The notes under the pieces: generated by a model
The model's input: the letters and a program-made list of their open reading frames with translations, nothing else
The model's database searches: none
Told to the model about the DNA's origin: nothing
In this document: positions 37,915 through 47,745 of the stretch, piece by piece
Layout: each line of letters begins with the position of its first letter
Position numbering within the stretch: position 1 is the first letter of the stretch
Assembly (NCBI GenBank): GCA_015485495.1
Contig: WFTL01000094.1
Location: 1 to 64,000 of the forward strand
Source: Planctomycetaceae bacterium
GTDB taxonomy: Bacteria > Planctomycetota > Planctomycetia > Planctomycetales > Planctomycetaceae
DNA length: 64,000 nt
Reading direction: 5' to 3'
Made by a program: the position numbers and the translations under genes

Positions 37915-38697
37915 ATGGAATTCGCCGGAAAGAACGCCCTGATCACCGGAGCATCCCGCGGCATTGGGCGCGCTGTGGCTCTGGAACTGGCACGCCGTGG
38001 TGCCGGCGTGGTCGTCAACTGCCGTTCCGGACTGCAGGACGCTTCGGAAGTGGTCGATGAAATCCGCTCCCTCGGCCGCAGGGCACTCGTCATTCAGGCC
38101 GACGTGGCGCAGCAGTCGGAAGTCGACAACATGGTGGCTCGTACCGTGTCCGAACTGGGCAGCCTGGACCTGTTCGTATCGAACGCCGCCTGGAGCGAAC
38201 GGCAGCTGATGATCGACGCGGATATGGACCGCTTCGAACGCACCGTCAATGTGACGATGTGGGGGGCCTTCTACGGAGTCCGCGCTGCGGCTCAGCAGAT
38301 GGTCCGTCAGGGAACCGGCGGAGCGATCACCGTGGTCAGTTCACCACACGCCCACATCGCCATCCCCACGTCCATGGCCTACAACATGTCCAAGGCTGCC
38401 ATCGATCACATGGTGCGCACCGCTGCCATTGAACTGGTCCGCCACAACATTCGCGTCAACGCGTTCCATCCCGGCTGGATCGACACGCCGGGGGAACGCC
38501 GTTTCTTCACGGAAGAACAGCTTCAGGAAGGAGCCCGTCAGCTTCCCATGCAGCGGCTGGGAACTCCCGAAGAAATGGCCCGCGGCATCGCCTTCACACT
38601 CAGTGAAGACGCCGCCTACATGACCGGCAGCACGCTGGTGATGGACGGTGGCGTGAGCCTGCCGTGGTGGTCCGGCCGCGGCGACGGCACACTGTGA
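37915..38697 (+). CDS. Short-chain dehydrogenase/reductase (SDR)
   Basis: NAD(P)-dependent oxidoreductase of 260 residues with the classical SDR features: TGASRGIG (cofactor loop), SNAA, the catalytic Ser in VVSSPHAH, YNMSKAA (YxxxK), and PGWIDTPGE. A Glu/Asn region after the second strand (VVVNCRSG) suggests NADP preference. It starts at ATG 37915 behind GGGAG. The substrate is unknown; a sugar or polyol dehydrogenase, such as glucose 1-dehydrogenase-like enzymes, is the likeliest class. Confidence 0.9.
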   Translation: MEFAGKNALITGASRGIGRAVALELARRGAGVVVNCRSGLQDASEVVDEIRSLGRRALVIQADVAQQSEVDNMVARTVSELGSLDLFVSNAAWSERQLMIDADMDRFERTVNVTMWGAFYGVRAAAQQMVRQGTGGAITVVSSPHAHIAIPTSMAYNMSKAAIDHMVRTAAIELVRHNIRVNAFHPGWIDTPGERRFFTEEQLQEGARQLPMQRLGTPEEMARGIAFTLSEDAAYMTGSTLVMDGGVSLPWWSGRGDGTL

Positions 38698-38751
38698 CAG
38701 TCATTCTGACAGCACGGTGAATCCGGCGGACGGGAACAGGCCAGACGTCCG

Positions 38752-38771
38752 CGGGCCGGCCCGCCGGCCCG
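38752..38771. terminator. GC-rich hairpin between convergent genes (possible bidirectional terminator)
   Basis: CGGGCCGG and CCGGCCCG form a perfect 8-bp stem with a 4-base loop, 54 bases after the SDR stop. There is no U-tract on either strand. Its place between convergent genes favours a termination role. Confidence 0.4.
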
Positions 38772-38906
38772 AATCATTGCCGACAGACTGTCAGGGCATG
38801 TCCGGACACGCACATCTGCCGGACCTCTGCGTCCCGAACGCAGCGCTCCCTGCCAGGCCGTGCCGAACGCGGAACTCTGCCGGTCCTCCATCCTGCGTGC
38901 TGTCGG

Positions 38907-40208
38907 TTACTGCTGCGCGGCGGCATCGCGATCGTAAACGACCGTACCGCCTACCAGAGTTTTGACGACCGCACCGCGAAACGTATCGCCGTCGAACGGC
39001 GTGTTGCGGCTGCGGGAACGAAAACGGGCCGCATCGATTGTGATTTCCCGATTCGGATCGATGACCACCACATCCGCATGCGCTCCGGAAGCCAGGGTTC
39101 CGGCCGGCAGCTTCAGCACGTCGGCCGGTCCGACCGTCAGACAGCGAATCAGCTCCGCCCAGGAAAGATGCCCCGGTTCGATCAGTGCCCGCACGCAGGT
39201 GCAGAGCATTGTTTCCAGCCCGCAGATTCCGAACGGAGCCACATCCAGTTCCACGGCCTTTTTTTCGATGGCCAGCGGCTGGTGGTCCGCGCTGATGCAG
39301 GTGATCGTCCCGTCTCGCAGACCGGCGATCACCGCGTCGATGTGATCGGACGAACGCAGAGGCGGCATCACTTTATACAGGGTATCGAAAGTCGCCATGA
39401 CCGAATCGTCCAGCAGCAGGTAATGAGGAGCCACATCGGCGGTCACAGACAGCCCCCGTTCTCTGGCTTTCCGCAGCAGATCCACCGTGCCGGACGTTGT
39501 CACCGTCATCAGATGCAGACGTCCTCCGGTCAGTTCGGCCAGAGCGATGTCACGGCCGGCCATGATATCCTCGGCTGCCGCGGGAATGCCGCGCAGTCCC
39601 AGACGTGTGGACTGGAACCCTTCGTGCATCACGCCGGTTTCAGAAAGTTCGGGCACCACGGCATGATGCAGGATCGCCCGATCGAACATCCCTGTGTATT
39701 CCAGAGCCCGGCGCATGATTTCCGCGTTGGCAATCGGCGTTTTCCCGTCCGTGAAGGCCACGGCACCGATTTCGACGAGCTGACCGATTTCTGCCAGGTG
39801 TTCGCCGCGGATTCCCTGAGTCACCGCTCCGCACGGATACACGCGGGCTCCGGGAACCTGAGCGGCCTGGTGCCGCACGAACTCCGCACCTCCCCGATTG
39901 TCCACCACCGGATTGGTGGAGGGCAGGGTGGCCAGACTGGTGACTCCGCCGGCAACGGCTGCCAGCGCCGCTGAAGCAATCGTCTCGTCCTCCTCGAACC
40001 CGGGTTCACCGACGCCCACATGCGTGTCCACGAATCCGGGCGCCACGATGCAGCCGGATGCATCGATGCGTTCGGCATCGATGTCTTCGGGAGCCGGTCC
40101 AGGAAGAAAGGCGGCGATGCGGCCGTCTTCGATGAGCAGGCTGCCGCGTTCGTCGGTGGGACCGGACGGATCAATGACGGTCCCGTCGGTGATCAGAAGG
40201 CGATGCAT
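38907..40208 (-). CDS. Dihydroorotase-like protein lacking catalytic residues (PyrC'-type)
   Basis: The 433-residue protein has the amidohydrolase fold of class I dihydroorotases and aligns over its whole length. Key catalytic positions are changed. The metal motif HVHLREPG reads HVGVGEPG (His63 kept; second His and Arg are Gly65 and Gly67). FTDDG reads FTDGK. The CHIST His is Thr235. TDHAPH reads ADHQPL. Asp308 and one further His remain. It is therefore probably inactive, like PyrC' subunits that associate with aspartate carbamoyltransferase (known in Pseudomonas). pyrB lies 67 bases upstream on the same strand, which fits. The start at 40208 follows GGAG. Confidence 0.88.
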   Translation of the reverse strand: MHRLLITDGTVIDPSGPTDERGSLLIEDGRIAAFLPGPAPEDIDAERIDASGCIVAPGFVDTHVGVGEPGFEEDETIASAALAAVAGGVTSLATLPSTNPVVDNRGGAEFVRHQAAQVPGARVYPCGAVTQGIRGEHLAEIGQLVEIGAVAFTDGKTPIANAEIMRRALEYTGMFDRAILHHAVVPELSETGVMHEGFQSTRLGLRGIPAAAEDIMAGRDIALAELTGGRLHLMTVTTSGTVDLLRKARERGLSVTADVAPHYLLLDDSVMATFDTLYKVMPPLRSSDHIDAVIAGLRDGTITCISADHQPLAIEKKAVELDVAPFGICGLETMLCTCVRALIEPGHLSWAELIRCLTVGPADVLKLPAGTLASGAHADVVVIDPNREITIDAARFRSRSRNTPFDGDTFRGAVVKTLVGGTVVYDRDAAAQQ

Positions 40209-40275
40209 GACAGACAGACAGGACTCCGGATACCAGATGACTGGAAAACGATCGAAATCTCGAACCCGCTGCGTC

Positions 40276-41250
40276 TCACGCCGGCTGTTCCCGTCGGGCT
40301 GCCGTCTGCCGCCGCTGCTGTGCCAGCATCGACAGACAGGCCATGCGAACATACAGGCCGTTGGTGACCTGGCTGAGAATCAGGGAATTCGGCCCGTCGG
40401 CCACTTCCGGCGTCAGTTCCACTCCCCGATTGATCGGTCCGGGAGCCAGGACGAGCAGACCATCCCGGGCCCGGCGGACGCGTTCGGCCGTCATTCCAAA
40501 CAGATGCGCGTATTCTTCGATGGACGGGAAAAAGGCGCCGCGCTGACGTTCGAACTGAACGCGCAGCAGATTGACACAGTCCACTTCCGGAAGAATCTCA
40601 TCCAGATCATGGGCAATTTCCACTCCCATCTGCGTGATCGACCTGGGAATCAGCGTGGCCGGTCCGCAGACAACCACGTCGGCTCCCAGTTTCTTCAGAC
40701 CGTGGATGTTGGAACGCGCCACGCGGCTGTGCCGAATGTCTCCCACCAGAGCGACCCGCAGCCCCGCAATGTCCCGACGCTGACGGATCGTCAGCATGTC
40801 CAGCAGAGCCTGCGTGGGATGTTCGTGGGTTCCGTCGCCGGCGTTCAGCACGCCGGCCTGCAGATGGCGGGCCAGCAGATGGGGGGCTCCTGGAGTCCGA
40901 TGACGGCAGACCACCAGATCAACCCCCATGGCTTCGATGGTCAAAGCGGTATCGACGAACGTTTCGCCCTTGGACAGGCTGCTGCCGCCGGCAGAAAAAT
41001 CCACCGTATCCGCACCGATGCGCCGGGCCGCCAGACTGAAACTCGTCCGTGTCCGGGTCGACGGTTCGAAGAACAGATTCGCCACGACCACGCCGTTCAG
41101 GTCGTCCAGCCGACCACCGCCGTTCTCCATGCGACGCCGGTAGGATTCCGCCCGATCCAGAATGGCGACGATCTGTTCAGCCGACAGATCTTCCAGCCCC
41201 AGCAGATGCCGGCCGATGGACATCGTGTCTGTCTGCGTCGCTGATGTCAT
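40276..41250 (-). CDS. pyrB: Aspartate carbamoyltransferase catalytic subunit
   Basis: Second step of pyrimidine synthesis: carbamoyl phosphate plus aspartate to carbamoyl aspartate. The 324-residue chain has [12 protein letters not shown] (carbamoyl-phosphate site), the loop [23 protein letters not shown] and [12 protein letters not shown]. The start is at 41250; an ATG nine residues in is an alternative. The inactive dihydroorotase-like gene follows by 67 bases. No pyrI-type regulatory subunit is visible. A PyrB-PyrC' complex is the likely form. Confidence 0.95.
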   Translation of the reverse strand: MTSATQTDTMSIGRHLLGLEDLSAEQIVAILDRAESYRRRMENGGGRLDDLNGVVVANLFFEPSTRTRTSFSLAARRIGADTVDFSAGGSSLSKGETFVDTALTIEAMGVDLVVCRHRTPGAPHLLARHLQAGVLNAGDGTHEHPTQALLDMLTIRQRRDIAGLRVALVGDIRHSRVARSNIHGLKKLGADVVVCGPATLIPRSITQMGVEIAHDLDEILPEVDCVNLLRVQFERQRGAFFPSIEEYAHLFGMTAERVRRARDGLLVLAPGPINRGVELTPEVADGPNSLILSQVTNGLYVRMACLSMLAQQRRQTAARREQPA

Positions 41251-41617
41251 GGTCTGTCACGAATGAGAAGCAGAACGGAACCGACCGCGCCGTGAAATGT
41301 TCTGAAACGGCCGCCGGACGACTCCGAACCTGCGGAAGCGGCTTTGCCGACACCGCCGGGTGCGGCCGGGACCGGATCGGCGCTGCCTCAGCGAAAAAAC
41401 GGTCTGCCGACAGGATAGGCTCGTCCCGGCCGCTGGCGACGGACGGCCGCCAGGTTTTCTGCCAGATTTGCAGATTCCCGCCGGGACGTGCGCCGTTCTT
41501 TCCGCGCAGAGGTCGATCGGGGCGGTCGCCCGGACCGTTGTCGAACCATCCCACCGGCTGCGCGGACAGCATCCGATCGCGCGCAGCGGCCCCGAAGCGC
41601 GGCATTCTGTTCGGGAA
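41251..41617. other. 367-base intergenic region upstream of pyrB
   Basis: No coding frame with good support, no tRNA signature and no strong hairpin. It probably carries the pyrB promoter and leader. Confidence 0.5.
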
Positions 41618-42991
41618 TCAGGCGTATTCGCGGTCCTTGATGATGCCCGGATAGGGAATCGGGTAACGCCCCTGTTCATCCGGCATGATCGGCGCGTCGC
41701 TGTCCAGAGTCAGTTTGTCGACGTCCGGTGCGAATTCGTGTTCGCAGTTCATGATCTGATCCATGGTGATCTTCTGGCCGGTGTGAGCAGCCATGCGGCC
41801 CATGGACGCTGTGATGCTGGCCATCGTGCCGCGTTCCACTTCGTTGTACGGCGTATCGCTGCGGATCGCGGCGATCAGGTGATTCCATTCGAGCTGATAG
41901 GGATTGGCTTCCGGCTGCGGGTACGCCCAGGCAAGCGCATCCGGATTTTCCTGATGGCCGCGATAGATCCGGGACTTCGCAGGCACGTGACCGGCCGTGG
42001 ACACGACCGCCATTCCCTTCGAACCATGAGCGAACGTCGCGAAACTGCTGTAGCAGCCCGGGATCGTCCGTCCGTCGACCAGCAGCTTCGTGCCGTCGGC
42101 GAACGTGTATTCCATGGAATACGAATCGAAATTCTGATCGATCATCTCACCGCGGTAATGACGGCCTCCGCAGGCGACAGCTTCCACGGGCCAGGCATCC
42201 TTCATCCAGCATCCTTCGTCGATGTTGTGAATCAGAAAATCGCTGACCGCTCCGCCGCTGAGCCACAAAAAACCGTGGAAATGCTGAATCTGGTAATGCA
42301 GCGGACGGCGGCCTTCCGGCATGGGCGGCACGGCGGCGGATCCGGTGGGCCCGGCCATACGGTAGGCCCGAAGCATCGTGATGTCTCCGATTTCCCCGTT
42401 CTGAACCCGATCGAACAGTTCCCGGCGGGCATCACAGTGCCGGCACATCAGTCCGACGCCCACCTTCAGATTCTTTTCCAGCGCCGCTTTGTTCAGTTCC
42501 AGCATGCGGCGACTGGTGGGCCCGTCCACCGTAACCGGTTTCTCCATGAACACGTTGAGTCCCTTTTCGATGGCGTATGTGTAGTGGACCCAGCGGAACG
42601 CCGGCGGCGTGGCCAGAATCACCACGTCTCCCGGGCGCAGCGCATCCATCGCATGGCGGTAGGCATCGAATCCGATGAAACGGCGTTCTTCCGGAACATC
42701 CATGCGGCCGGCCGGTTCGTGCACGCGTGACAGACGCCCATAACTGGGCTTCATTCGATGTTCGAACACATCGGCCATGGCCACCAGCCGGATGGGACCC
42801 TGATCCGGAACACTGAGTGCCTGATGGGCCGCCCCCGTTCCACGGCCGCCGCATCCCACCAGAGCGACACGGATTTCACTGTCTTCAGACGCATACGCGC
42901 CCGCAGCGGTGGCCTGCAAAGCGGACGCGGCGGCAGCCAGCGTCCCGGTGGATTTCAGAAAATGACGGCGGGAAGAACTGTCAGACATCAT
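41618..42991 (-). CDS. Tat-exported Gfo/Idh/MocA oxidoreductase
   Basis: The start at 42991 (MMSDSSSRRHFLKSTG) is behind AAAGG and begins with a twin-arginine signal (SRRHFLK), ending near AGAYASEDS. A Rossmann domain (IRVALVGCGGRGTGAA), the family signature NVFMEKPVTVDG with the catalytic Lys, and the substrate domain (DFLIHNIDEGCWM) follow in a 457-residue protein. Export in folded form with bound cofactor is the usual reading for this planctomycete subgroup. The SUMF1-type gene ends 104 bases upstream and is probably co-transcribed. The substrate is a sugar derivative of unknown type. Confidence 0.9.
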   Translation of the reverse strand: MMSDSSSRRHFLKSTGTLAAAASALQATAAGAYASEDSEIRVALVGCGGRGTGAAHQALSVPDQGPIRLVAMADVFEHRMKPSYGRLSRVHEPAGRMDVPEERRFIGFDAYRHAMDALRPGDVVILATPPAFRWVHYTYAIEKGLNVFMEKPVTVDGPTSRRMLELNKAALEKNLKVGVGLMCRHCDARRELFDRVQNGEIGDITMLRAYRMAGPTGSAAVPPMPEGRRPLHYQIQHFHGFLWLSGGAVSDFLIHNIDEGCWMKDAWPVEAVACGGRHYRGEMIDQNFDSYSMEYTFADGTKLLVDGRTIPGCYSSFATFAHGSKGMAVVSTAGHVPAKSRIYRGHQENPDALAWAYPQPEANPYQLEWNHLIAAIRSDTPYNEVERGTMASITASMGRMAAHTGQKITMDQIMNCEHEFAPDVDKLTLDSDAPIMPDEQGRYPIPYPGIIKDREYA

Positions 42992-43095
42992 GGCAGGACC
43001 TTTGGCAGGAAACGGGAGGAAAGAGGAAATGGACTGAAAAGTGAACCTGTTTTTACCATCCGACTGATCTGCCTGCGACCATCGGCTGCATGCGG

Positions 43096-44145
43096 TCAGT
43101 CTTCGGGGTCCACCTGAGGCGGATCGGATTTGTCCCATTTGGCACGGCGTTGTTCCGGCGAAGGTTCCTTCAGAGGACGGACCACGCGAAAGCCCACTCC
43201 CAGAGCATCCGTGTGGTACCAGATGCTCTGAGGAATCTGCGGGTCCTGTTCCTTCCATTCCGGACCGGACGCTCTGCGGGCGGCACTGCGCAGCGCCTCC
43301 GGAAAATCTTCATAGTGTCCGCCGCGCACCACACGCGGATACAGCGTCCGGGGAATCATGAGCGGATTGTCGGCCGTGGTCCCGGCCAGCTGTGCATAGG
43401 CATCCGGCAGATACTGATCCAGAACCCATTCGGCGACGTTGCCGTGCATGTCGTAAAGCCCCCAGGGATTCGGTTTCTTCTGCCCAACCGGATGATGCCC
43501 GAAATCGCTGTTTTCGATGTACCAGGCGTACTGTCCGAGTTGAGAAGGATCATCACCGAATGACCAGGCCGTCGTCGTGCCGGCGCGGCAGGCATATTCC
43601 CATTCGGCTTCGGTCGGCAGCCGATAATAGCGGCCGGTTTTGGCGCTGAGCCACTCACAGTAGGTGCGGGCTGCATGCTGCGTCATGCAGATCGCCGGAT
43701 GTTTCTGGCGTCCCATCCCGAAACTCATGTCCGTATACGGAGGCGTGGGACGTGTCACGGCATCGGCCACCGCGTCGCGCGGCGTCGATTTTCGGCCAAA
43801 AATACGGCGGCGCGTGATGTCCAGACGTTCTCCCCAGATCTCGTACTGCTCCCAGGTGATTTCAAACCGCCCCATCCAGAACGGATCGATGCGGACCCGA
43901 TGCACAGGCCCCTCATCGGGGTTTCGCCCGGCTTCGTCTTCCGGGCTGCCCATGAAGAATTCGCCGCCGGGAATCGGCACCATCTCAATCACAACATCCG
44001 TATGTTCCAGACGTTCCGCATAGGGACGCATGTCGTCTTCGGTTTCCGCTTCTGCCTCAGGCAGCGGCAACGGAACCGGCTTCTGATCGGCGGAAAGCTG
44101 CGAGCCACACAGCAGGATGAAGCCGACCACACACACCGGCCGCAT
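43096..44145 (-). CDS. Secreted SUMF1/formylglycine-generating-enzyme-like protein
   Basis: From ATG 44145 ([19 protein letters not shown]) the protein has a signal peptide and 349 residues. The SUMF1 domain covers about 50-330: [83 protein letters not shown] and GFRVVRPL. Family members that act as true formylglycine generators need two active-site cysteines; I cannot confirm them here, so sulfatase activation is not claimed. An upstream ATG at 44187 is possible. It precedes the exported Gfo/Idh gene on the same strand. Confidence 0.85.
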   Translation of the reverse strand: MRPVCVVGFILLCGSQLSADQKPVPLPLPEAEAETEDDMRPYAERLEHTDVVIEMVPIPGGEFFMGSPEDEAGRNPDEGPVHRVRIDPFWMGRFEITWEQYEIWGERLDITRRRIFGRKSTPRDAVADAVTRPTPPYTDMSFGMGRQKHPAICMTQHAARTYCEWLSAKTGRYYRLPTEAEWEYACRAGTTTAWSFGDDPSQLGQYAWYIENSDFGHHPVGQKKPNPWGLYDMHGNVAEWVLDQYLPDAYAQLAGTTADNPLMIPRTLYPRVVRGGHYEDFPEALRSAARRASGPEWKEQDPQIPQSIWYHTDALGVGFRVVRPLKEPSPEQRRAKWDKSDPPQVDPED

Positions 44146-44612
44146 CACCTGCTCAGCAGGACAACGAACACACGAAAACAGACTCATCAGGAAAACAGCA
44201 GATACAGGGCAGGAAAGCGGGAAGGGCAGAAAACAGGAAGAAGCGAGCGGACGCAGAAGCCGGTCGCATTATGAATGGCCAACAGGGCAGAGTCGAGCGA
44301 TTCCCCGGCAGCTCAGCGTCGCCACGAAACGATCGGACGCCATTCCTTCCACCCGCCCAGACGCTGCAGCCGATGGAACCGGCACAACCGACAGGGTCCC
44401 CTGGCGGCGGAACGAAAAACCAGACGCCCTGCATCGGTTCCGTAACCTACGGTTGCGCGGAAGTCAGCGGCCGGAACCGGCTGTTTCACACGTCTGTTCC
44501 GCACACATTCGCACACCTTCCGTCTCACGCCATTCACACACCCGAAAACCACGAAACACGGTTTGCGGCCGTGATCCTGACAGACTGTTTCGCCCTTTGA
44601 GGCCCGGGCCCT
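44146..44612. other. 467-base divergent intergenic region
   Basis: Between the SUMF1-type gene (minus) and the GGDEF gene (plus). A purine-rich run lies at about 44190-44250, and CATAAT on the minus strand (44273-44268) could be a -10 element for the SUMF1 gene. No gene is supported. Confidence 0.45.
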
Positions 44613-45650
44613 ATGGTGACGCTGAACCACCTGAACCGACGTGACGGCCGTCTTGAACTGACGGACGGAGACAGACGAACACACGTGATCTGCCTGCCTG
44701 GAGACACCCCTCTGGAAACCGTGGCCAGCGCTTTGGGTGGACAGCGTTACGTGATCGCCACCAGCGGCGACGGCCGCGTTGCCGGCCTGGTCGCCGCGGC
44801 TCAGATCCGCCAGAGACTGGAATCTCCCAACGAAATCGAACGCCGTCGCTGGATGCAGATGCCGCTCAGCGCCCTGCTCAATGTCACTTTTTCGTCATCC
44901 GGCAGTGACCAGGCCCCCGTTCGTCTGCGGAACCGTCTGGACTGCGTTGCCCTGACAGAAGACGATCGCCTGTTCGGGATTGCGGTCGACGACGACATTT
45001 TCCTGAGCTGGCAGCGACTGGAATCGCTGCTGTCCGTGGCTCTGTCCGATCCGCTCACCGGCCTGCTGAACCGCCTGTCCTACGAACGCCGCCTGATGGA
45101 AGAATGGAGCCGCGCTGCGCGAACGGGGATGTCGGTTGGGGTGGTCATTGTGGATCTGGACAGTTTCAAACGCATCAACGACACTCTGGGGCATCCGGCC
45201 GGAGACGCTGTGCTTCTGGGCGTGGCCAATGAACTGGAAGTGTCCACGCGGTCCTACGATGTCGTGGCGCGTTTTGGCGGAGACGAGTTCGTCGCTTTGT
45301 GTTTGGGCTGTGCTCCCGGAGACATCGCCATTCCCATACGGAGAATTCAGCAGGGCATCGCCGGAATGGATCTCGTCTTCGACGGATGCCCGATTCCCGT
45401 AGCCGTTTCCATCGGAGCGGCTGTCCGGCATGCCGATTTCGACAAATCCGATCCGCGGGAACTGTTTTCTGCAGCCGATGAATGTCTGTATCACGCCAAG
45501 GCCTCAGCGGAATCCGCATGGAAAGTGGAACTGGGGCCCGACTGCAGCGGTATTCCTGAACCGGTGTCGCCGATGGGAACCCGCCCCCCCTCCCTGTACG
45601 GCTCCACCACACCCGCTGCCGTATCCCACCCGGAAAAACTGTTCGACTGA
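44613..45650 (+). CDS. Diguanylate cyclase (GGDEF) with CBS-like N-terminus
   Basis: The 345-residue protein should make cyclic di-GMP. Residues about 20-135 look like a pair of CBS-type sensor repeats (TPLETVASALGGQRYVIAT and WMQMPLSALLNV), without membrane helices, so it is cytoplasmic. The GGDEF domain (about 143-295) starts DPLTGLLNRLSYE and has RFGGDEF with intact active-site residues. An RSYD five residues before it matches the inhibitory I-site (RxxD), so product feedback is expected. A 50-residue Pro/Ser-rich tail follows. A potential target, the MshEN-containing protein, is encoded at 56953-57966. Confidence 0.9.
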   Translation: MVTLNHLNRRDGRLELTDGDRRTHVICLPGDTPLETVASALGGQRYVIATSGDGRVAGLVAAAQIRQRLESPNEIERRRWMQMPLSALLNVTFSSSGSDQAPVRLRNRLDCVALTEDDRLFGIAVDDDIFLSWQRLESLLSVALSDPLTGLLNRLSYERRLMEEWSRAARTGMSVGVVIVDLDSFKRINDTLGHPAGDAVLLGVANELEVSTRSYDVVARFGGDEFVALCLGCAPGDIAIPIRRIQQGIAGMDLVFDGCPIPVAVSIGAAVRHADFDKSDPRELFSAADECLYHAKASAESAWKVELGPDCSGIPEPVSPMGTRPPSLYGSTTPAAVSHPEKLFD

Positions 45651-45686
45651 CGGCCCCCGCCATTCCGGCCGTCACCTGCACACCAT

Positions 45687-47708
45687 TCACCTGGACACGT
45701 TCCGGGCAGCCTGATCGCCGTCCAGTATGGCCAGATGTTCCGGCAGGAACCAGGCGTTCAGCAGCCGCCGGACGGGAACCAGAAGAACGACTGCCAGCGG
45801 CAGCAGAACGCCTGCCGGACTGATCTGCAGAATCCACAGTCCCGCCAGACACACGATCTGCACGCCGGTGAAACGAGCGATCACATCCGCGGGAACCGGT
45901 CCGAACCCGGTCTCGTCCGAAAGGCGGTGCGGATCGGACAGCCAGAAGCGAATGCGGTCGGCCAGCCCCGTCCCGCTCACCGCCAGTACACATCCGTACA
46001 GCAACAGTCCCCAGAATACAGGAGCCGGCAGACGGGACAGCTCCGGGAGCCAGATCAGAGACACTCCCAGCAGCAGGTGCACAATCAGTCCGGTCAGCCG
46101 GTTCTCCACCACGGACCGAATCTGCCAGCGGCCGCTGCCGCCAGGAACAACATCGTCATCGATCGTGGCCAGAGAATGAACGTGGCATAAGGAAGGAACC
46201 ACAGCTGCCACCATCCAGGGCAGACGCATCAGTGAACAGATTCCGATCAGCACGCCCGTCACAAACAGGTCCAGATGATATCCGGTTCTTTTGTTCAGCC
46301 GATGGTTTGGCAGCCGAACAGTTCGTCCCGCCAAATTCTGCAGCACGAAAACCAGAAGGGCCGCCAGCAGTCCCGGACCGGCCGCTCCCAGACACACCCA
46401 CAGCGGGACATCCGTCAGAACAGTCCATTCGGCCTGGAGCCCTTTTGCCGAAACATCGTTCGAAATCAACGGAACATCGAAACCGTCACCGGCCCGACGA
46501 CTGAACGCCGTCAGAAGAAGCACCGCCACAACCGGCCCCGCCTGGGACAGTCCCATGCGAAGCGGTGCGGCCAGATAACGGCTGACCCGAAACCGCCTCA
46601 GTCCGATCGCCAGAAGAAAGGTTCCGGCCGCCGTTGTCAGAGCCGGCAGAGCTGCCGCGTCCGTCAGAGACGGTGCCCCCAGGTCCGCCAGCAGGATCCG
46701 CGCCGTATCGGCCGCGAACGCCAAAGCCATCACGGATGTGAATACGTCGAGTGTAAAACGCGTCACGTGACGCGAAAGCCAGCTGACTCCGCTGAACGCC
46801 AGCAGAACGGTCAGAACGGCGGTCCACAGTCCCACCCAGCCCCAGACTGCCGAAAACGGGATCTGAAGAACCTGACACAGTCGGTACAGCAGGGCTGTGA
46901 ACAGCAGCAGAGGGCCGGCCGCACCGGGAATCAGCAGAGACTGCCCGGCTGTCAGAGACGTCACCGTTCCGCACAGAGCGGCCGCCGTGAGCATCTCGGT
47001 GACGCCGAAGGTCTGTCCGGTCAGAGTTCCCGTCCACTGCCCCAGAAACACGGCCTGGGCGAAGCAAAACAATGTCAAAAACAGGACAGCAGCGGCAGAC
47101 TTCGGATGCAGCCCGTCCTTCAGATCGGACGCGATGTGCGGCCAGCAGCCACGGATGTCGTCAGACAGTCCGTCACCGAATCCTTCGGGACGCCGCAGTT
47201 CCGGCTCCTCCGCCATGATCGACGCGGTGCCGAAGGAAGAACGGCGGTTCTGAAACCGTTCGAACGCGTCAACCACTTCCTCGGCAGACGAAGCGTCTTT
47301 CAGACATGCCCGCAGCTCAGGATCGGACATGGCCCGCGCCACCGCCGCCAGCATGTTCAGATGCGTGTCGACTTCGCCGGCATGTCCGATGAGTACGAAC
47401 AGATAGCGGGCCGGTTCCCCGTCGATCGCCCGCACATCGAGGGGATGTTTCAGACGAACGAAAACGACGGACGATTCCAGATCGCTGTCGACATAAGCGT
47501 GCGGGATGGCCACGCCGTGTCCAATGGCCGTGGAATCCAGCGCTTCCCGATTCCGCAGTTTTTTCAGGATGGTTTCCTGGAGAGACCGGGGAACGCGGCC
47601 CGCCTGAACGCTTTGGTGAACGACATCCAGCAGGACATCATCCATGTCCTGCGAATCGCAGTCCAGCAGGACAATGCCGTTGCGAATGGCGGCTGCAAGA
47701 TCTTCCAT
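45687..47708 (-). CDS. PTS EIIA domain fused to an SLC4-type bicarbonate transporter
   Basis: Residues about 1-155 are a phosphotransferase EIIA domain of the mannitol/fructose type, with GHGVAIPHAYV and the phospho-acceptor His70. After a linker, residues about 190-665 form an integral membrane protein with 10 or more helices matching the HCO3 (band 3/SLC4) family: DGLHPKSAAAVLFLTLFC, GVTEMLTAAALCGTV, LIPGAAGPLLLF and a C-terminal HLDLFVTGVLIGICSL region. It is likely an anion (bicarbonate) transporter under control by phosphorylation or by the EIIA fold as a scaffold. No EI or HPr gene is nearby. The DUF1593 gene ends 37 bases upstream. Confidence 0.85.
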   Translation of the reverse strand: MEDLAAAIRNGIVLLDCDSQDMDDVLLDVVHQSVQAGRVPRSLQETILKKLRNREALDSTAIGHGVAIPHAYVDSDLESSVVFVRLKHPLDVRAIDGEPARYLFVLIGHAGEVDTHLNMLAAVARAMSDPELRACLKDASSAEEVVDAFERFQNRRSSFGTASIMAEEPELRRPEGFGDGLSDDIRGCWPHIASDLKDGLHPKSAAAVLFLTLFCFAQAVFLGQWTGTLTGQTFGVTEMLTAAALCGTVTSLTAGQSLLIPGAAGPLLLFTALLYRLCQVLQIPFSAVWGWVGLWTAVLTVLLAFSGVSWLSRHVTRFTLDVFTSVMALAFAADTARILLADLGAPSLTDAAALPALTTAAGTFLLAIGLRRFRVSRYLAAPLRMGLSQAGPVVAVLLLTAFSRRAGDGFDVPLISNDVSAKGLQAEWTVLTDVPLWVCLGAAGPGLLAALLVFVLQNLAGRTVRLPNHRLNKRTGYHLDLFVTGVLIGICSLMRLPWMVAAVVPSLCHVHSLATIDDDVVPGGSGRWQIRSVVENRLTGLIVHLLLGVSLIWLPELSRLPAPVFWGLLLYGCVLAVSGTGLADRIRFWLSDPHRLSDETGFGPVPADVIARFTGVQIVCLAGLWILQISPAGVLLPLAVVLLVPVRRLLNAWFLPEHLAILDGDQAARNVSR

Positions 47709-47745
47709 CGAACAGAATTCCGGTTTTCGTCAGCGGCACCGTGAT

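Noticed and set aside
43096-44145. Calling the SUMF1 protein a true sulfatase-activating enzyme
   Set aside because: The two active-site cysteines could not be confirmed by eye and no sulfatase gene is in the window.
46275-47744. Plus-strand open frame opposite the EIIA-SLC4 gene
   Set aside because: Gln/Arg/His-rich shadow of a clear membrane protein gene.
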